Shown here: positions 33,293-43,570 of the stretch, piece by piece
Layout of the letters: every line of letters starts with the position of its first letter
Numbering within the stretch: the first letter of the stretch is position 1
NCBI RefSeq assembly: GCF_015832195.1
Contig: NC_052017.1
Location: 54,838,152-54,902,151 of the forward strand
DNA from: Motacilla alba alba
Lineage: Eukaryota; Chordata; Aves; Passeriformes; Motacillidae
Length of the DNA stretch: 64,000 bases
Direction of reading: 5' to 3'
Made by a program: the position numbers and the translations under genes
Notes under the pieces: model-generated
The model's input: the letters and a program-made list of their open reading frames with translations, nothing else
Databases searched by the model: none
What the model was told of the DNA's origin: nothing

Positions 33293-33821
33293 GCCTTACT
33301 CGGATGAAGTACGACACGCCTGGTTTCACCCTCCTGACGACTGGATCGAGTGGTGTCAGGACCTTATAGTACAAATAGAAGCTCCCAGATGGCAACCTTG
33401 CTGGGCTTGTGGGAAATATAATTGTGCTGCGTGGATCGCGCTGGACTGTGGGGGCTGTGATAGAGTATTTTGGTTAGAGCAATCAACTGTTTGGCAAAAC
33501 TGGTGCCCAAGCTGTCAGTTCAACTCAAACTTTCAAAACTCGTGGCAAAGAGCTCTAAGAAAATATACAGGACTTAATTTAGGGGAGGCATGGGCCTTGT
33601 TTGAGGCCCCAGAGCAACTTATATTAGCTTATTGTACTTGGCAGCTTAGAACATTGTGTGAACAGGTAGAAAAACAAGTGCGCACTAACATACTAGCATA
33701 CCGTTGTCGAAAACTGGTGCCCCTCACACAGAGCTCTGTCGTTGGGCCGATTGAGGAGGACTGTGGGGTTGAGGAGGCACTAGACGAATGCTTGCTCTCT
33801 CGGTTTCAGAGGAACTGCTAA
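33288..33821 (+). CDS. Unrecognised Cys/Trp-rich accessory frame between pol and env
   Basis: A 177-codon stretch, open in one frame only, between the pol stop and env. It holds about 14 Cys and many Trp, with three CxxC pairs: CWAC (33399-33410) followed by another Cys at 33423, CGGC (33447-33458) and CPSC (33504-33515). Their spacing suggests a zinc-ribbon-like fold; the C-terminal half is helical-looking with more Cys. No signal peptide or membrane segment is seen. It contains no ATG. Directly upstream, across a single TGA (33285-33287), lies an in-phase 29-codon ATG frame, so expression might use stop read-through, a non-AUG start or an undetected splice. I know no homologue. It could also be a decayed gene. 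Confidence 0.6.
   Translation, partial: LEPYSDEVRHAWFHPPDDWIEWCQDLIVQIEAPRWQPCWACGKYNCAAWIALDCGGCDRVFWLEQSTVWQNWCPSCQFNSNFQNSWQRALRKYTGLNLGEAWALFEAPEQLILAYCTWQLRTLCEQVEKQVRTNILAYRCRKLVPLTQSSVVGPIEEDCGVEEALDECLLSRFQRNC
33792..33810 (+). promoter_or_regulatory. Probable env splice acceptor
   Basis: TTGCTCTCTCGGTTTCAG|A: a clean polypyrimidine tract with AG at 33808-33809, 48 bases before the env ATG and with no ATG between. Joined to the donor at 28244, it would give a standard singly spliced env message. Confidence 0.7.
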
Positions 33822-33857
33822 GTTGAAAAAGGGAAAGAAGGAGCGAAAGAAGAGAAA

Positions 33858-35234
33858 ATGAGGATTCTTATTTTTATGGGGCTATTATCCTGTGTGTTTG
33901 GGTTTACCCAGTACAATTCACCTCGTGAAAATATTTGGGTGACATTTGCTAACATGACTAAGCAAAGCTCCATATGTTTAAGCTTGGGGGGGGTGCAAAA
34001 TCCATTTAGAACCTGCTTAGTAGGGCTTCCGGTATGGAATATAGAAGAGTTTAGACGCTATGTTAACAACCAGACTCTTATTAACTCAACTTTGTTGCAA
34101 GGGAACTGCACTGCAACCCCAGGGCTGACACCCTGCCAGCAAGACGGGTGCTGGCAATGTCAAATTGTTTTGGCCTTGAATCACACTCTGGCTTCCCCGC
34201 CAGAGGAACTCGATTTATTTGGTAGTGCTAACGCCAGTTTGAACAATGTTACAGGGGGCTGGTTTAGTTTTGAACCAGAAGATGCAGACAATTTTAACCA
34301 GCATGGAAAATACTGGGCAGCCTTAAATTCCCGCCTGGATCCGTCAGCCGTGCACAGCCAATTGTATAGTCATTGCAAGGGAGTCAAACTTACAGAGCCA
34401 AAAGCACTACCCCCAGGAGTATTCTTGATTTGTGGGGATAGAGCTTGGAATGGAGTCCCCGTGAAACCACAAGGGGGACCTTGTTACTTTGGGAAATTGG
34501 CCATGTTTCACCCCAATGTAACCCTCCTTATGCAATGGAGCCAAAATACGACCAGGCGTCGCCGTATCTTGCATGACCTCAGTTGTGAGGGAATAGGACC
34601 ACCCGCATTCTGGGGCGAACTGAGACAAGTGGTAGTAGCCACATTGTTACCTGGAGGGGCAGCTAATAAAGCCATGAATTTGGCCAAACAACTAGGCTGC
34701 TGGGTAAAAGACGAGCTGAATACCACCTCTCAGGTATTGGACATGCTATCCAAAGATGTGGAAAGTGTTAATCATGCAGTACTGCAAAACAGAGCAGCAA
34801 TTGATTTTCTACTATTGGCTCAGGGTCATGGCTGTGAAGAATTTGAGGGTATGTGTTGCATGAATTTATCGGATCATTCCACATCCATACATACAAAAAT
34901 CAAGGAGCTCCAGAAAGGGCTGCACGCCTTGAAAGAAGAAGAGGGGTTGGGGTTAGAAGCGTGGCTAAAAAGTCTTGGATTAGGCCCTTGGCTGCGAACA
35001 ATGGTTATGTATGCAATAGGGGTGTTAGTTGTTATTGTATTGCTAATGCTTGTGTTACCGTGCTTATTTAGTTGCTTACAAAGAATGGTTAACCAAATGA
35101 TGGACAAGGCCTGGCATACAACATTTCTGGCCCAAAAAGAAAACGGGGGAAATGTGGAGAGTTTTGTGGACAGTTGGCTAGCTGAAAGAGGCCATTTAGA
35201 TGCAATACCCTTGGTTAAGCAAGGAGATAGGTAA
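33858..35234 (+). CDS. env: ERV-2 Env glycoprotein (458 aa), alpharetrovirus-like
   Basis: Surface/transmembrane protein for receptor binding and membrane fusion. A signal peptide covers about residues 1-17. The surface subunit is short, ending at the furin-type RRRR (233-236), with many N-x-S/T glycosylation sites. The transmembrane subunit has an internal fusion peptide bracketed by Cys, a heptad region, an LQNRAAI-type immunosuppressive-like segment, and CX6CC (Cys 326, 333 and 334), which supports covalent surface-transmembrane linkage. The membrane span is about 381-407, followed by a cytoplasmic tail. The last 27 codons lie inside the 3' LTR. The internal fusion peptide and CX6CC are alpharetroviral in style, unlike Env of classical betaretroviruses such as MMTV. 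No break is seen. Confidence 0.93.
   Translation: MRILIFMGLLSCVFGFTQYNSPRENIWVTFANMTKQSSICLSLGGVQNPFRTCLVGLPVWNIEEFRRYVNNQTLINSTLLQGNCTATPGLTPCQQDGCWQCQIVLALNHTLASPPEELDLFGSANASLNNVTGGWFSFEPEDADNFNQHGKYWAALNSRLDPSAVHSQLYSHCKGVKLTEPKALPPGVFLICGDRAWNGVPVKPQGGPCYFGKLAMFHPNVTLLMQWSQNTTRRRRILHDLSCEGIGPPAFWGELRQVVVATLLPGGAANKAMNLAKQLGCWVKDELNTTSQVLDMLSKDVESVNHAVLQNRAAIDFLLLAQGHGCEEFEGMCCMNLSDHSTSIHTKIKELQKGLHALKEEEGLGLEAWLKSLGLGPWLRTMVMYAIGVLVVIVLLMLVLPCLFSCLQRMVNQMMDKAWHTTFLAQKENGGNVESFVDSWLAERGHLDAIPLVKQGDR
35134..35152 (+). promoter_or_regulatory. ERV-2 polypurine tract
   Basis: AAAAAGAAAACGGGGGAAA directly adjoins the 3' LTR: 18 purines and one C. It would prime plus-strand DNA synthesis and at the same time encodes part of the Env tail. 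Confidence 0.9.
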
Positions 35235-35540
35235 AGGAGCTAGAAGTCAGTGTCCATATAAGGCAAGGACACTGTGCCCTTGCTGCAACAGTAGAAAAGG
35301 GAGGATAGATAGTCAGCAGAAATCAGCTAGAAATATGAAGAAAAGCAGAAAAGTCGTAACAGTATCACTATAAGAATGCAGAAGTAGGTGTAGTCGATTG
35401 ATAAGTAACTAACCAATAATGAGCTCGCCTTTTGCAATATGTATTAGCCTTATTAATACCAATATAAATATGCGTGTCTATCAATAAAGTTTGAGGCTTG
35501 TTGTTCATCATCGGATGTGCAAGTCTTCCTTTATCCGTCA
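35153..35540 (+). repeat. ERV-2 3' LTR (388 bp)
   Basis: It reads the same as the 5' LTR throughout, with TATAAAT at 35463-35469 and AATAAA at 35483-35488. The env stop (TAG) lies at 35232-35234 inside it. Confidence 0.96.
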
Positions 35541-35546
35541 CCCTGC
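35541..35546. repeat. Target site duplication of ERV-2, right
   Basis: CCCTGC, identical to 27655-27660. Confidence 0.95.
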
Positions 35547-35558
35547 AAATCACTTTCC

Positions 35559-35981
35559 TGGTAAAATTTAAAAGTTTAATAAAGGACAATAGGAGCCAAA
35601 GACAGTGAAGCAAAGATTATGGCCGGGTGTGTCTTGGCCCTCAGCCATGAGCACAACTGTTGTCTTTGGAGATACTCCTTAAATAACTCTTCCACTACCT
35701 CAGCCTGTTGCATATTCATAGACCATTATGCATATTCATAACATTTCCCCATAAACTAGTTTACATATTCCAGGAATATACTATTTTGCATGGCCCCTCC
35801 TTGGGTCTGCCTTTTTAGGGCATGTGTGGTTTTTTGGCTGTGGCTTTGGCTCATTCTCTTTATTACTTTCAGTCTGGGCCTTGGTCTGTGCTTTCTTCAG
35901 ATGGCAGATGATGATAGTTGGCATATCAATAGCAGGGTCCTCATTACATGTTCACTGGATGTTATCCTGACTAAACAGACA
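35559..35981 (-). repeat. Solo LTR, family D (about 423 bp)
   Basis: Diverged reverse complement of 6311-6729, sharing the TTTAAATTTT-type 3' end, the GAATATGC blocks, the TATGCCAACTATCA block and GGATAACAT near the 5' end. ERV-2 landed only about 12 bp beyond its 3' edge. No target duplication of its own is visible. Confidence 0.6.
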
Positions 35982-37065
35982 GTTGACTCAACTATATCAG
36001 CTACCTCTACTACTATGTCTTTTTCTTAAAAGCAGAAATAAAAGCAAAGTTATTTTAACATTATACATATAGCAGTCATCTTAATATTAGTAAAAAGTCA
36101 ACAATACAATATGTAATTATAACACATATCGAAATACTTATGATTAATAACATGGAAAAGCTAATACATAAATGCAAAAGCCAATATTATCTGGTTATTT
36201 TTATCAAACTCTGAGGATGAAAATTTATACTGACAGTGAATGTTTAGAACCCCTTTAGGATTGCACATGTTAAAGTAATATTGGGTATTTACTTAATTAA
36301 AGTGTGTATTTATTTAAATTATTATTAATGTAATACTGGGTATTTATATTCATTATATATAAGACAACTTATATAACAGATTTTGTCAAGCTCCATGTTC
36401 ATTATCTTATAATGAGAGCAGTTTACAGAGAAGGAAAGAAATGCTGCTGTTGACATATTGTCTTGCAAACCTTGGTGGTGAGCTAAACTGAGTAGGGTGG
36501 TGAGCTAAACTGTAGCAATGTCTGTGGAGCAGCCAAACTCCCTTTGTAACATGACAATTCTCCTCCACCGCCAAGCTGGAAAAGGGAGAGGCCATCACCC
36601 ACCCTGCACCCACCAGCTACGTCTTCGTTAACCCCAACACCGCCCCTTGTATTATACTGAAATACTAGTGGGAAAAAAATCCACCCAGTCAGTCACAGAG
36701 CTGACTCCCCAGCCAAAACTCCCAAACTCTTGTTCCCCTGGCCAAGCAATTACACTCATATGTGAGAGTGCTTTGCCATTTCTTTTGTTATTTAATTACT
36801 CCCTATTCATCTCCTGGACAACCCCTCCCCTCTTCTTTTCAGGGAACAGATGGGAGAAAACTCCATGAAAAACCCAAACCCACAACAGCACCCCAAGCAG
36901 TTTGTGCTCTTTTTGTCATCAACATTTTTCAAACATTTTTTCCCATCTTTTCCACCACTAGTGGAAAGTCTACCACTAGTGGAAAGTCCATGTCTCAGGG
37001 CAGCCCACATAGCCCGTCTACCACAATATTGTTACAAGTATATCAAAATTCATAGGTGGATAAAA
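35982..37065. other. Anonymous AT-rich region
   Basis: It includes local direct repeats: TAATACTGGGTATTTA and a relative near 36275 and 36332, GGTGAGCTAAACTG twice near 36478 and 36500, and CCACTAGTGGAAAGTC twice near 36954 and 36971. No gene is supported. Confidence 0.45.
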
Positions 37066-38793
37066 TGTTATTATGGTATAATTATATTAAATGTAGCTTT
37101 GTTATGTTATGAATGAAATTGCCAATCTAATTTGATCAATAATCTGCGAGAGCCAAATTATGATATAATAACAAAGTACAAAATTTATTTCGTGTAAAAA
37201 TGACAAAATTTCGGTCAGCCACGGATCGGACAGAGTCTAGCCCGAGACTAGACCCTGGGTGATGCGCTATGCAGCTCTGAGCCCTGGCAGCTCCAGAATG
37301 CAGCGGCACACCATTGCCTTCTCGAACCTAGGTTTTATCCTCTTTTTCTTGCTGCGGGCTAGGAAGTCCTTTGTCCTTTTCTTAATCAAGCAAGTCCCAA
37401 AGGTTTCTCCGGTCTAGTAGAATGCTATCTGATGGAAGATGGTCCAGTCCTCGATGTCTTTGGGAATAATTCATCGACTTCTGGTCTTGTGCTAGACAGG
37501 ACTCAAGCAATTATGCTAACAATCCACACTGTCCCATACCGAGAGAGATATCCTTGTTAACATTCTAAATACCAGATATTCATTCCTTACTGGAAGTCCC
37601 TTTTACAAACTAAGAGATTTCCCAGAAGCAGATTACAAATCTGAATAGTGTTAGCTCCTTCCTTCCTGTCGTGAGTAGCCAGGTGTGTTGTCGATGGCGT
37701 AATTCTTTGCTTAACTAAAACCTCGAAACCCTGAGTTACTGCTGTGCTTCACATGTAAATGTAGCCTATTGGTGAGGTATGTGTGTGTGTGCCGGTTTCT
37801 CAATCCTGCCGGCTGTTTTCCCTGGTTTCTCTGAAACATGTCCAGATGCGATCCCCACATCAATCCCAATCCTTTAATATCTAAAACTACTTCTAATATG
37901 TTTTATACTACATTACATTTGCTATTTACCTAAATCAAATATGAATTTTGACACTTATCCATAACAGTTACTAGGATATTAAAAGTTCACTGATAAATGA
38001 AATGTAGTTACATTGACCAAAGGTAGAAACTGCTAAAGGAAACATGCCCAGACTAGTCGCCAGAGCCAAAAGGGGGGCTTACACAGAAACTGTCAGGATT
38101 GGGAAACCCGGTTGCCTCACACATACCACCTATAGAAATACTGAATTTACATGTGAAGAAGGAGAGGCAGCAGGAACTGGAGATCTTGATCAAGGTACAA
38201 GACATTAGTTGCCCACCTGGCCACTGATGTCTACAAGGTAGCATAACGATAACCAACTTAAACATGAATAGACAGTTCTGGGAAACCTACTAAACACTTG
38301 AAAGCCTATGCCAGGAACCACTATTCAACATGTATGTGTTCCGGGACTCGGTGTGTGTATTGCGAAGCAGCTTTTGTTCCAAGGGAGACGAGGTTCTGCA
38401 AGGAACAGAAAGGGGAGATGAATATGGATGGAGGCACCAGAGACTGGACTGTCTACACATCTGATAGCATTATCTGAGGACCTGAGGAACATTCAGAAAC
38501 CATCAGATCAAGAAAAGAACAAAGAAAGTCATAGCTCCGGGCAAAAAAAAGAGTATCAGAGCCGGACTCAAACTCGAGCAAATCGTGAACTCACCACTCT
38601 GATGCAAGAAACGGGGTCAGAGCTGTGTGTTTTCACCCAGAGCCAATGTCCCGGGCTTGGCTCTGTCTTTTCGATTCATGGCTGGCTTAAATTGTAAATT
38701 CGAACGCAAAATAAATTTTATACTTTGTTATTTTATCATATTTTGGCTTTCGCAAATTATTGATCCGGCTTAATTGGCATTTCATTTATAACA
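37066..38793 (+). repeat. Solo LTR, family A, old copy split by a younger one
   Basis: Outer parts 37066-37104 and 37971-38793 together give 862 bp, the same length as the other family A copies. The outer edges are TGTTAT and ATAACA. The 3' half (38330-38793) lines up with 1100-1558, including the CGAGGTTCTG-like, GTCAGAGCTGTG-like and AAAATAAATTTTATACTTTG blocks, but is much more diverged. No outer target duplication remains. Confidence 0.78.
37105..37966 (-). repeat. Solo LTR, family A (862 bp), nested, TSD GTTA
   Basis: Reverse complement of 696-1558 over the full length with moderate divergence. GTTA directly precedes (37101-37104) and follows (37967-37970). It sits inside an older member of its own family in opposite orientation. 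Confidence 0.88.
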
Positions 38794-40028
38794 ATACCAT
38801 ATCAAAACTTGACCTCTAGCTCCTGTCTTGTAGTGGATATGATGGCCTTTCTCTGGTGCTGTGATAATTTCATATGGGTGGCCCACCTGAGTATAGGCAC
38901 CTGCATGCAATTGATCAAAACATTATTCCTAACCGTTCCTTTAGTTTCACACTTTTGTGCTGTCCTGTAGTGCTCCCAGTATAATCTTGTTTTTAATCTA
39001 GTCCGTGTCAGACCATCTGCATGTCCGATGGTCTAAGAAACACTTTGGGTGTTGAATTCTGCCTGGAGGTGTTGTACCTGAAGTAACAAACACAACCTTT
39101 TGCAGCAGACAAACACTGTTGTGCTGGACATCGCTGATTCTGATCCTTAAACAATGTATGCTGGTCCTAATAGTCTTAAATTTTGACTCGTCACTGGAGT
39201 AGCAATTGTTATAGGTGATAAATGATAAGGCCAAATTAAAATTTAAAAAATAGATTTTATTTCGCTATTGAAATACAATCTCTGACAGCCACAATCAAAA
39301 GGGACAGCATTGAGCCCGGGTCTTGGCGCTGGGTGAACTCTGTTCCAACCTCTATTGCATCGGACCCCCAGTGTTCACAAAGACAGTCTGGTGGGGTTTG
39401 GTTATATACTATTTTTCTTGCCTGGAGCGAAGCTCCCCCCCCCTCCCCCCCCCCCCGCCCACCACCCCCCCCCCCCCCCCGCCCCCGTTCTTTTCTTTTC
39501 TCCGCATATTCATGCAGTCGCTTTCTCTGTCCTGTGTTGGACAAAGCATCTCCAGGAAAAGATGCATGCTGATTTTTGGCTTACAGAACAGGGCACTGGG
39601 ATGCAGGTTCTGGGTGATCTTCAGTTATCTCGATCTTGGGTCGTTATTGGTCGGTGATGGCTTGAGTCTTCCTGAATTGCCATCGTTTCCATAGGAGCCA
39701 GTCCCTTCACTTGCTAATTCGGCATTCTGTTCTGTGACCATCTGTGGTTTCACAATGCAATGAGGCAATCTCTCTCCAGCTCCGGCATGTGATTTTGGAC
39801 CTTAGGATTATTTCTTACAGGCATTTCACAGACATGATTTATTTCATACATACATTTCTTATAAGCACAAATTTATTCCAAAATATCTATCACACAATCA
39901 TTCAATATTCACTGTTCTGGAGATTTTGGAGCTGAACAAGCTGACATGGCAATCAGGGAGAGCTTCAGGAGACAAGGGTGCAAGGTGCTGGCTGAGAGGG
40001 CATTAGTAATAAGAAATATTCATACTGC
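38794..40028. other. Anonymous, possibly LTR-derived on the minus strand
   Basis: The minus strand carries AATAAAATC near 39253-39262 and, upstream of it in that sense, GC-rich sequence, which could be an old LTR of undefined edges. The C run is listed separately. Open frames across the C run are low complexity. Confidence 0.3.
39434..39486. repeat. C-run cluster, quadruplex-prone on the minus strand
   Basis: Runs of C (7, 12, then 16 or more) are broken by single T, G or AC. On the opposite strand these are adjacent G runs able to form quadruplexes. Run length is also prone to sequencing error. Confidence 0.85.
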
Positions 40029-41058
40029 TGTGAGAAATGGCTGCTCACTTTTAAAACTTCAAAAGTTTATTAAACCTTAACAAAAATTACAACAAAGGAC
40101 TGAATAAGGAAAAAGTTTTCTGTGCTCAGAGCCCCGTGACTACCAGCCACGTGCTTCTATGTAAAATGGATGCTCTGCCTTTTATACTATTATACCCTTG
40201 GCTCCTCCCAAAGTTTTGTCTTTCAACTTGTGAAAAACACCAATCACTTGTTTTAAAACTTTAGAAGTTTAATAGTAATAAAATGGTTATAAAAATAGTA
40301 ATACAAATTGGAGCAATAAGAATTGGGATAATCACAGTTAGGACAATAAAGGACAATAAAATCAAAGAATTACTAATGGATGCTTTTCTAGGGCAATTAA
40401 GCCCTGAAAGCACACACGTTAACAAAGGATTAACCCTTAAAAGCAATAGCTATATCTCATACATGATGCATAAATTCTTTTCAAACAAAGGGTGTTCTCT
40501 GGTAATTGTCAACTTCTCCTCCTGAATTCTGTTGGCACCTCAAAGATGAAAAGGAGATGAAAGAAAGTTTGTATTTTCCAATAAGGAGGCAATACTTCTT
40601 TTCTTGTCGCTTGTTGCTGTTATCTCTGTGCGAAGAATTTCTTGCTTATCTCATAGCTAGTAAAAAACAAAATCTCACATTGTATAGTTTCTATTTTAAG
40701 ATTGTTATAACCTAAAACTATATTTAACATACTACTTAAGAGAGTTAATACAGCCTAACTTTCTAACATAACACATATAATATTCATTTTAATATTTGAG
40801 AAAAGCCAATCATATAATACACATTTTTCACAAACTCTTTGTTTATTGGTGAAGATTACTTTCTTATATCTTGATTGGAGGTCAGGTGTTGTTATGCCGT
40901 GCCTCCTGGTAATAAGTTGGCCTTCCCCAAATGTCTTGACTACTAAGGCTATTACAAGGGGGAGGAAAAGAGGTCTATGGGGAGGGCATATTGCAATAAC
41001 ATTACTATATCTATCTCTTAAGTGTGAGAGCCAACTATTACATTACTCATCTATAACA
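40029..41058 (-). repeat. Solo LTR, family C, split by a family B LTR
   Basis: Outer parts 40029-40228 and 40837-41058 (about 422 bp) match the reverse complement of 26341-26768. CTGC precedes (40025-40028) and follows (41059-41062), a probable target duplication of 4-5 bp. The TATA box and poly(A) signal lie in reverse orientation. Confidence 0.82.
40229..40832 (-). repeat. Solo LTR, family B (604 bp), nested
   Basis: It has the TGTGAAAAAC and TTTTTCACA edges of the family, with AACT before (40225-40228) and after (40833-40836). It matches 24413-25026 on the same strand and lies inside the family C LTR. Confidence 0.85.
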
Positions 41059-43570
41059 CTGCTATCAGTCTGAGGCAAATAATGTGTGCCTGATGCTTTT
41101 TGCATAATGGACAACACCCCTGAAATTCAGAAGTCCATGAGTGTTCTGGTTCTGTAACTTTGATGAAACTAAGGCAAAGATATTGCAACGCTTGTTAGAT
41201 AAATAACTTCATCAGCTCACTTCACCATGTGCTTCTTTGTCCTGAGGAGTTGCTGGGTGACAAGAGAGGGAACTATGATTTTTCAACTGCATAGATCTGG
41301 TTAAAAGACTTGCAGTAAAATTAATGAAGAAAATGCAGTAAATTCAGAACACCAGCCCTCAGGATTATTAACAGCTGTTTAAAGTATAAAGAAAATTGAT
41401 TCACCATTAGTCACATAGCTTTGTGACATACAGGTGAGCAGATCTGATTGCTACACTTCATGAAGCATATTGACAGAGCTGTAGTGTCAAGGGTTCTTGT
41501 GTACTATTGCAAAAAACCAACCAACCAACAAAAAAAACCTCAAAAACCCCCTCAATTCTGATGTCACAAACTACAAATCTGTCAAATTTCTTGCATCATG
41601 TTTCTTGCAAGGAAGGGCTACTCCTCCTGTACCTACAGCCCAGCACCTCAGCCTTTCTTTGCTCCTTACTCTTTTTTCACACATCAAAAAGAAGGAGGAT
41701 CTGTGACCAACTGCAGCTGTTGCCTGGAGCTGTAATGAAGGAATGACTGTCCCAGGGCCACTTTGTTTAGCAGGGCCCAGAATATAAAATAATGGTTCTG
41801 AGAGGCACTAGTCACTGGAAGCTGCATCCCACAGAATCTCTCTCCTCACATCATCTGATACACCAGGGAGTCCGTGAAGCCCAATTGGAGGATACTGGAA
41901 ATAAACTTGAAAGAAATTAATCTACTATTTGTTTCAAAGTATTTCAAAGATCCATTGTACTAGAAATTTTTTTTTTTTGAGCCTTGACTTGGTAAGCACT
42001 AAAAATGGTATTCTATTTTATTTACAACTAGTTGAAGGATATCTATTGTTCTTTCTGGGAGATTTTGCTTTCTGTTTTGAGCAGAATTTAACAGAGTAAT
42101 TACTTAATATAAAAATAATCAGAGTGATCAGGATGTCTCTTTAATAAGGATGTTTTTCTTGAATCACTGCAAAGTTTTGGCGGGCTACATTTAAAGTGCA
42201 GATACAGAAATACCAGACTATATTCCCCTAGCTTTCAGGATTTTACTCTTGTAGAAAACTGGAGAAACATTTGCCAGGCTCAAAAAAACCAGGTGTGAAG
42301 TGGTTGGAGAACATGGACAGCTCTGCCAAGGTGGGGTGGTGCACAGCACCCATACCCCTTGAGCCTGCCCACATGAACATTTGAAATGTCAGCCAGTGGT
42401 CTGTCTGCACTGTCATGGGGAACAGCCAAGCACATGGGACTTCTGGGAACATTCTGGCTTTGTGTAAAGCTCAGATGTGATACTCAGGAGCTGAAATTAG
42501 CATAAGCTCACGTGTGGGAGGGCCTCAGTGGACTGAAGCAGATAAAAGCATGATGATACATGTTGGGTGGCACACTCCACTACCCTGGATTTAAAAGCTG
42601 CTGAGACTATGTTATATCCTAGGGTGGTAATCATCTATCCTCCTTTCTCCATTTTATTTCTTTCTCTTTCTTTTTCTTCTCCTACCTTCTTCTTCTCAAA
42701 ACATATCTTATGCCAGACCAAAAAGTCCAGTCAATGCCTTGAGTGACTTGTTCTATGTGAATATTTTAGAGTCTGCCAAGTTAAGGTTTGCTGAGTGGCT
42801 TATTCTCTCTGAATGTTCTAAAGTTTGCAAGTAAAATTGTTTCCTATTGAAACTCCTGAGAATTTTGTTGTTTTTTTTCCATGCACCACCTGTAACTATT
42901 TTCTTGGTCCGAATTGCCTGTTTTAACGGAGGTGTACAAAGGCTACGTGAATCTAAAGAAAACTAATTTCTTCCTGTATTACTTTTCATAGTCTGCTGGC
43001 TCTGTGTGAGCACTTGGTATTGATATTGGCTAGCAGGCAAGAAGTATCGAAAGAGCTTGTTTTTGCCGGGGGGGGGGGGGGGTGTGTGTGTGGGGGGTGT
43101 GCACTTTACTTAGGTGTAATACAGTAAGCTTAGTACTGTATTTCTTATAACTACCCTTTAAACCCCTTTTACAATATAACAACCAAATGTTTTAACAGTA
43201 TATGCTATTAACTATTTTTACAAAAGTTTCTAACCTATTTTTGACACCTTGAAAAGTGGATAGGGAATTTTCATGTATCAAAGCTCCTGCCCATGCAGGG
43301 ACCCAAAGTATCGCTCCTTCCTTTTACCACCCTTGATCTCTGTCACTGTTCTCTGGACCATTGTAGATTCAAGGCCTGCAGCTCAGTTTGGCATGTGAGA
43401 TTGTCTACTGATATGTGGAGTGCAGGGCTATAGAGGCAGAAGTGTCTTGAGCTAAATATCTATTTTTGCTGCCTGTGATTGTGAGGTTGTGGATCCCATA
43501 ATCCTTACCAGCTGTCATATTACTGTGCCACTATGTGGTTGGAGTACTCAGAAAATGAAAACTGATCTTG
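41059..43570. other. Anonymous region, no gene recognised
   Basis: AT-rich, with only short frames. A run of about 14 G followed by GTGTGTGTG lies at 43069-43102. No splice-flanked exon is supported. Confidence 0.45.

Larger units (their letters stand above)
27661..35540 (+). mobile_element. ERV-2, complete young provirus (beta-like gag-pro-pol, alpha-like env)
   Basis: A 7,880-bp provirus with 388-bp LTRs that I read as identical, a 6-bp CCCTGC target duplication, a tRNA-Trp-like primer site, and open gag, pro, pol and env. Gag, pro and pol lie in frames related by two -1 steps, with dUTPase upstream of protease, as in betaretroviruses. Env has an internal fusion peptide and CX6CC, as in avian alpharetroviruses. 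An extra Cys/Trp-rich frame without ATG lies between pol and env. LTR identity and the absence of breaks in the four main genes point to a very recent insertion. Whether it is fixed, polymorphic or active cannot be read from the sequence. Confidence 0.96.

Noticed and set aside
33597..33821. 74-codon frame starting at TTG as the accessory gene
   Set aside because: The open frame extends far upstream to 33288 with strong composition signal; TTG has no special support as a start.
39323..39694. Poly-proline frames around the C run
   Set aside because: They are produced by the C homopolymer and have no other coding signal.
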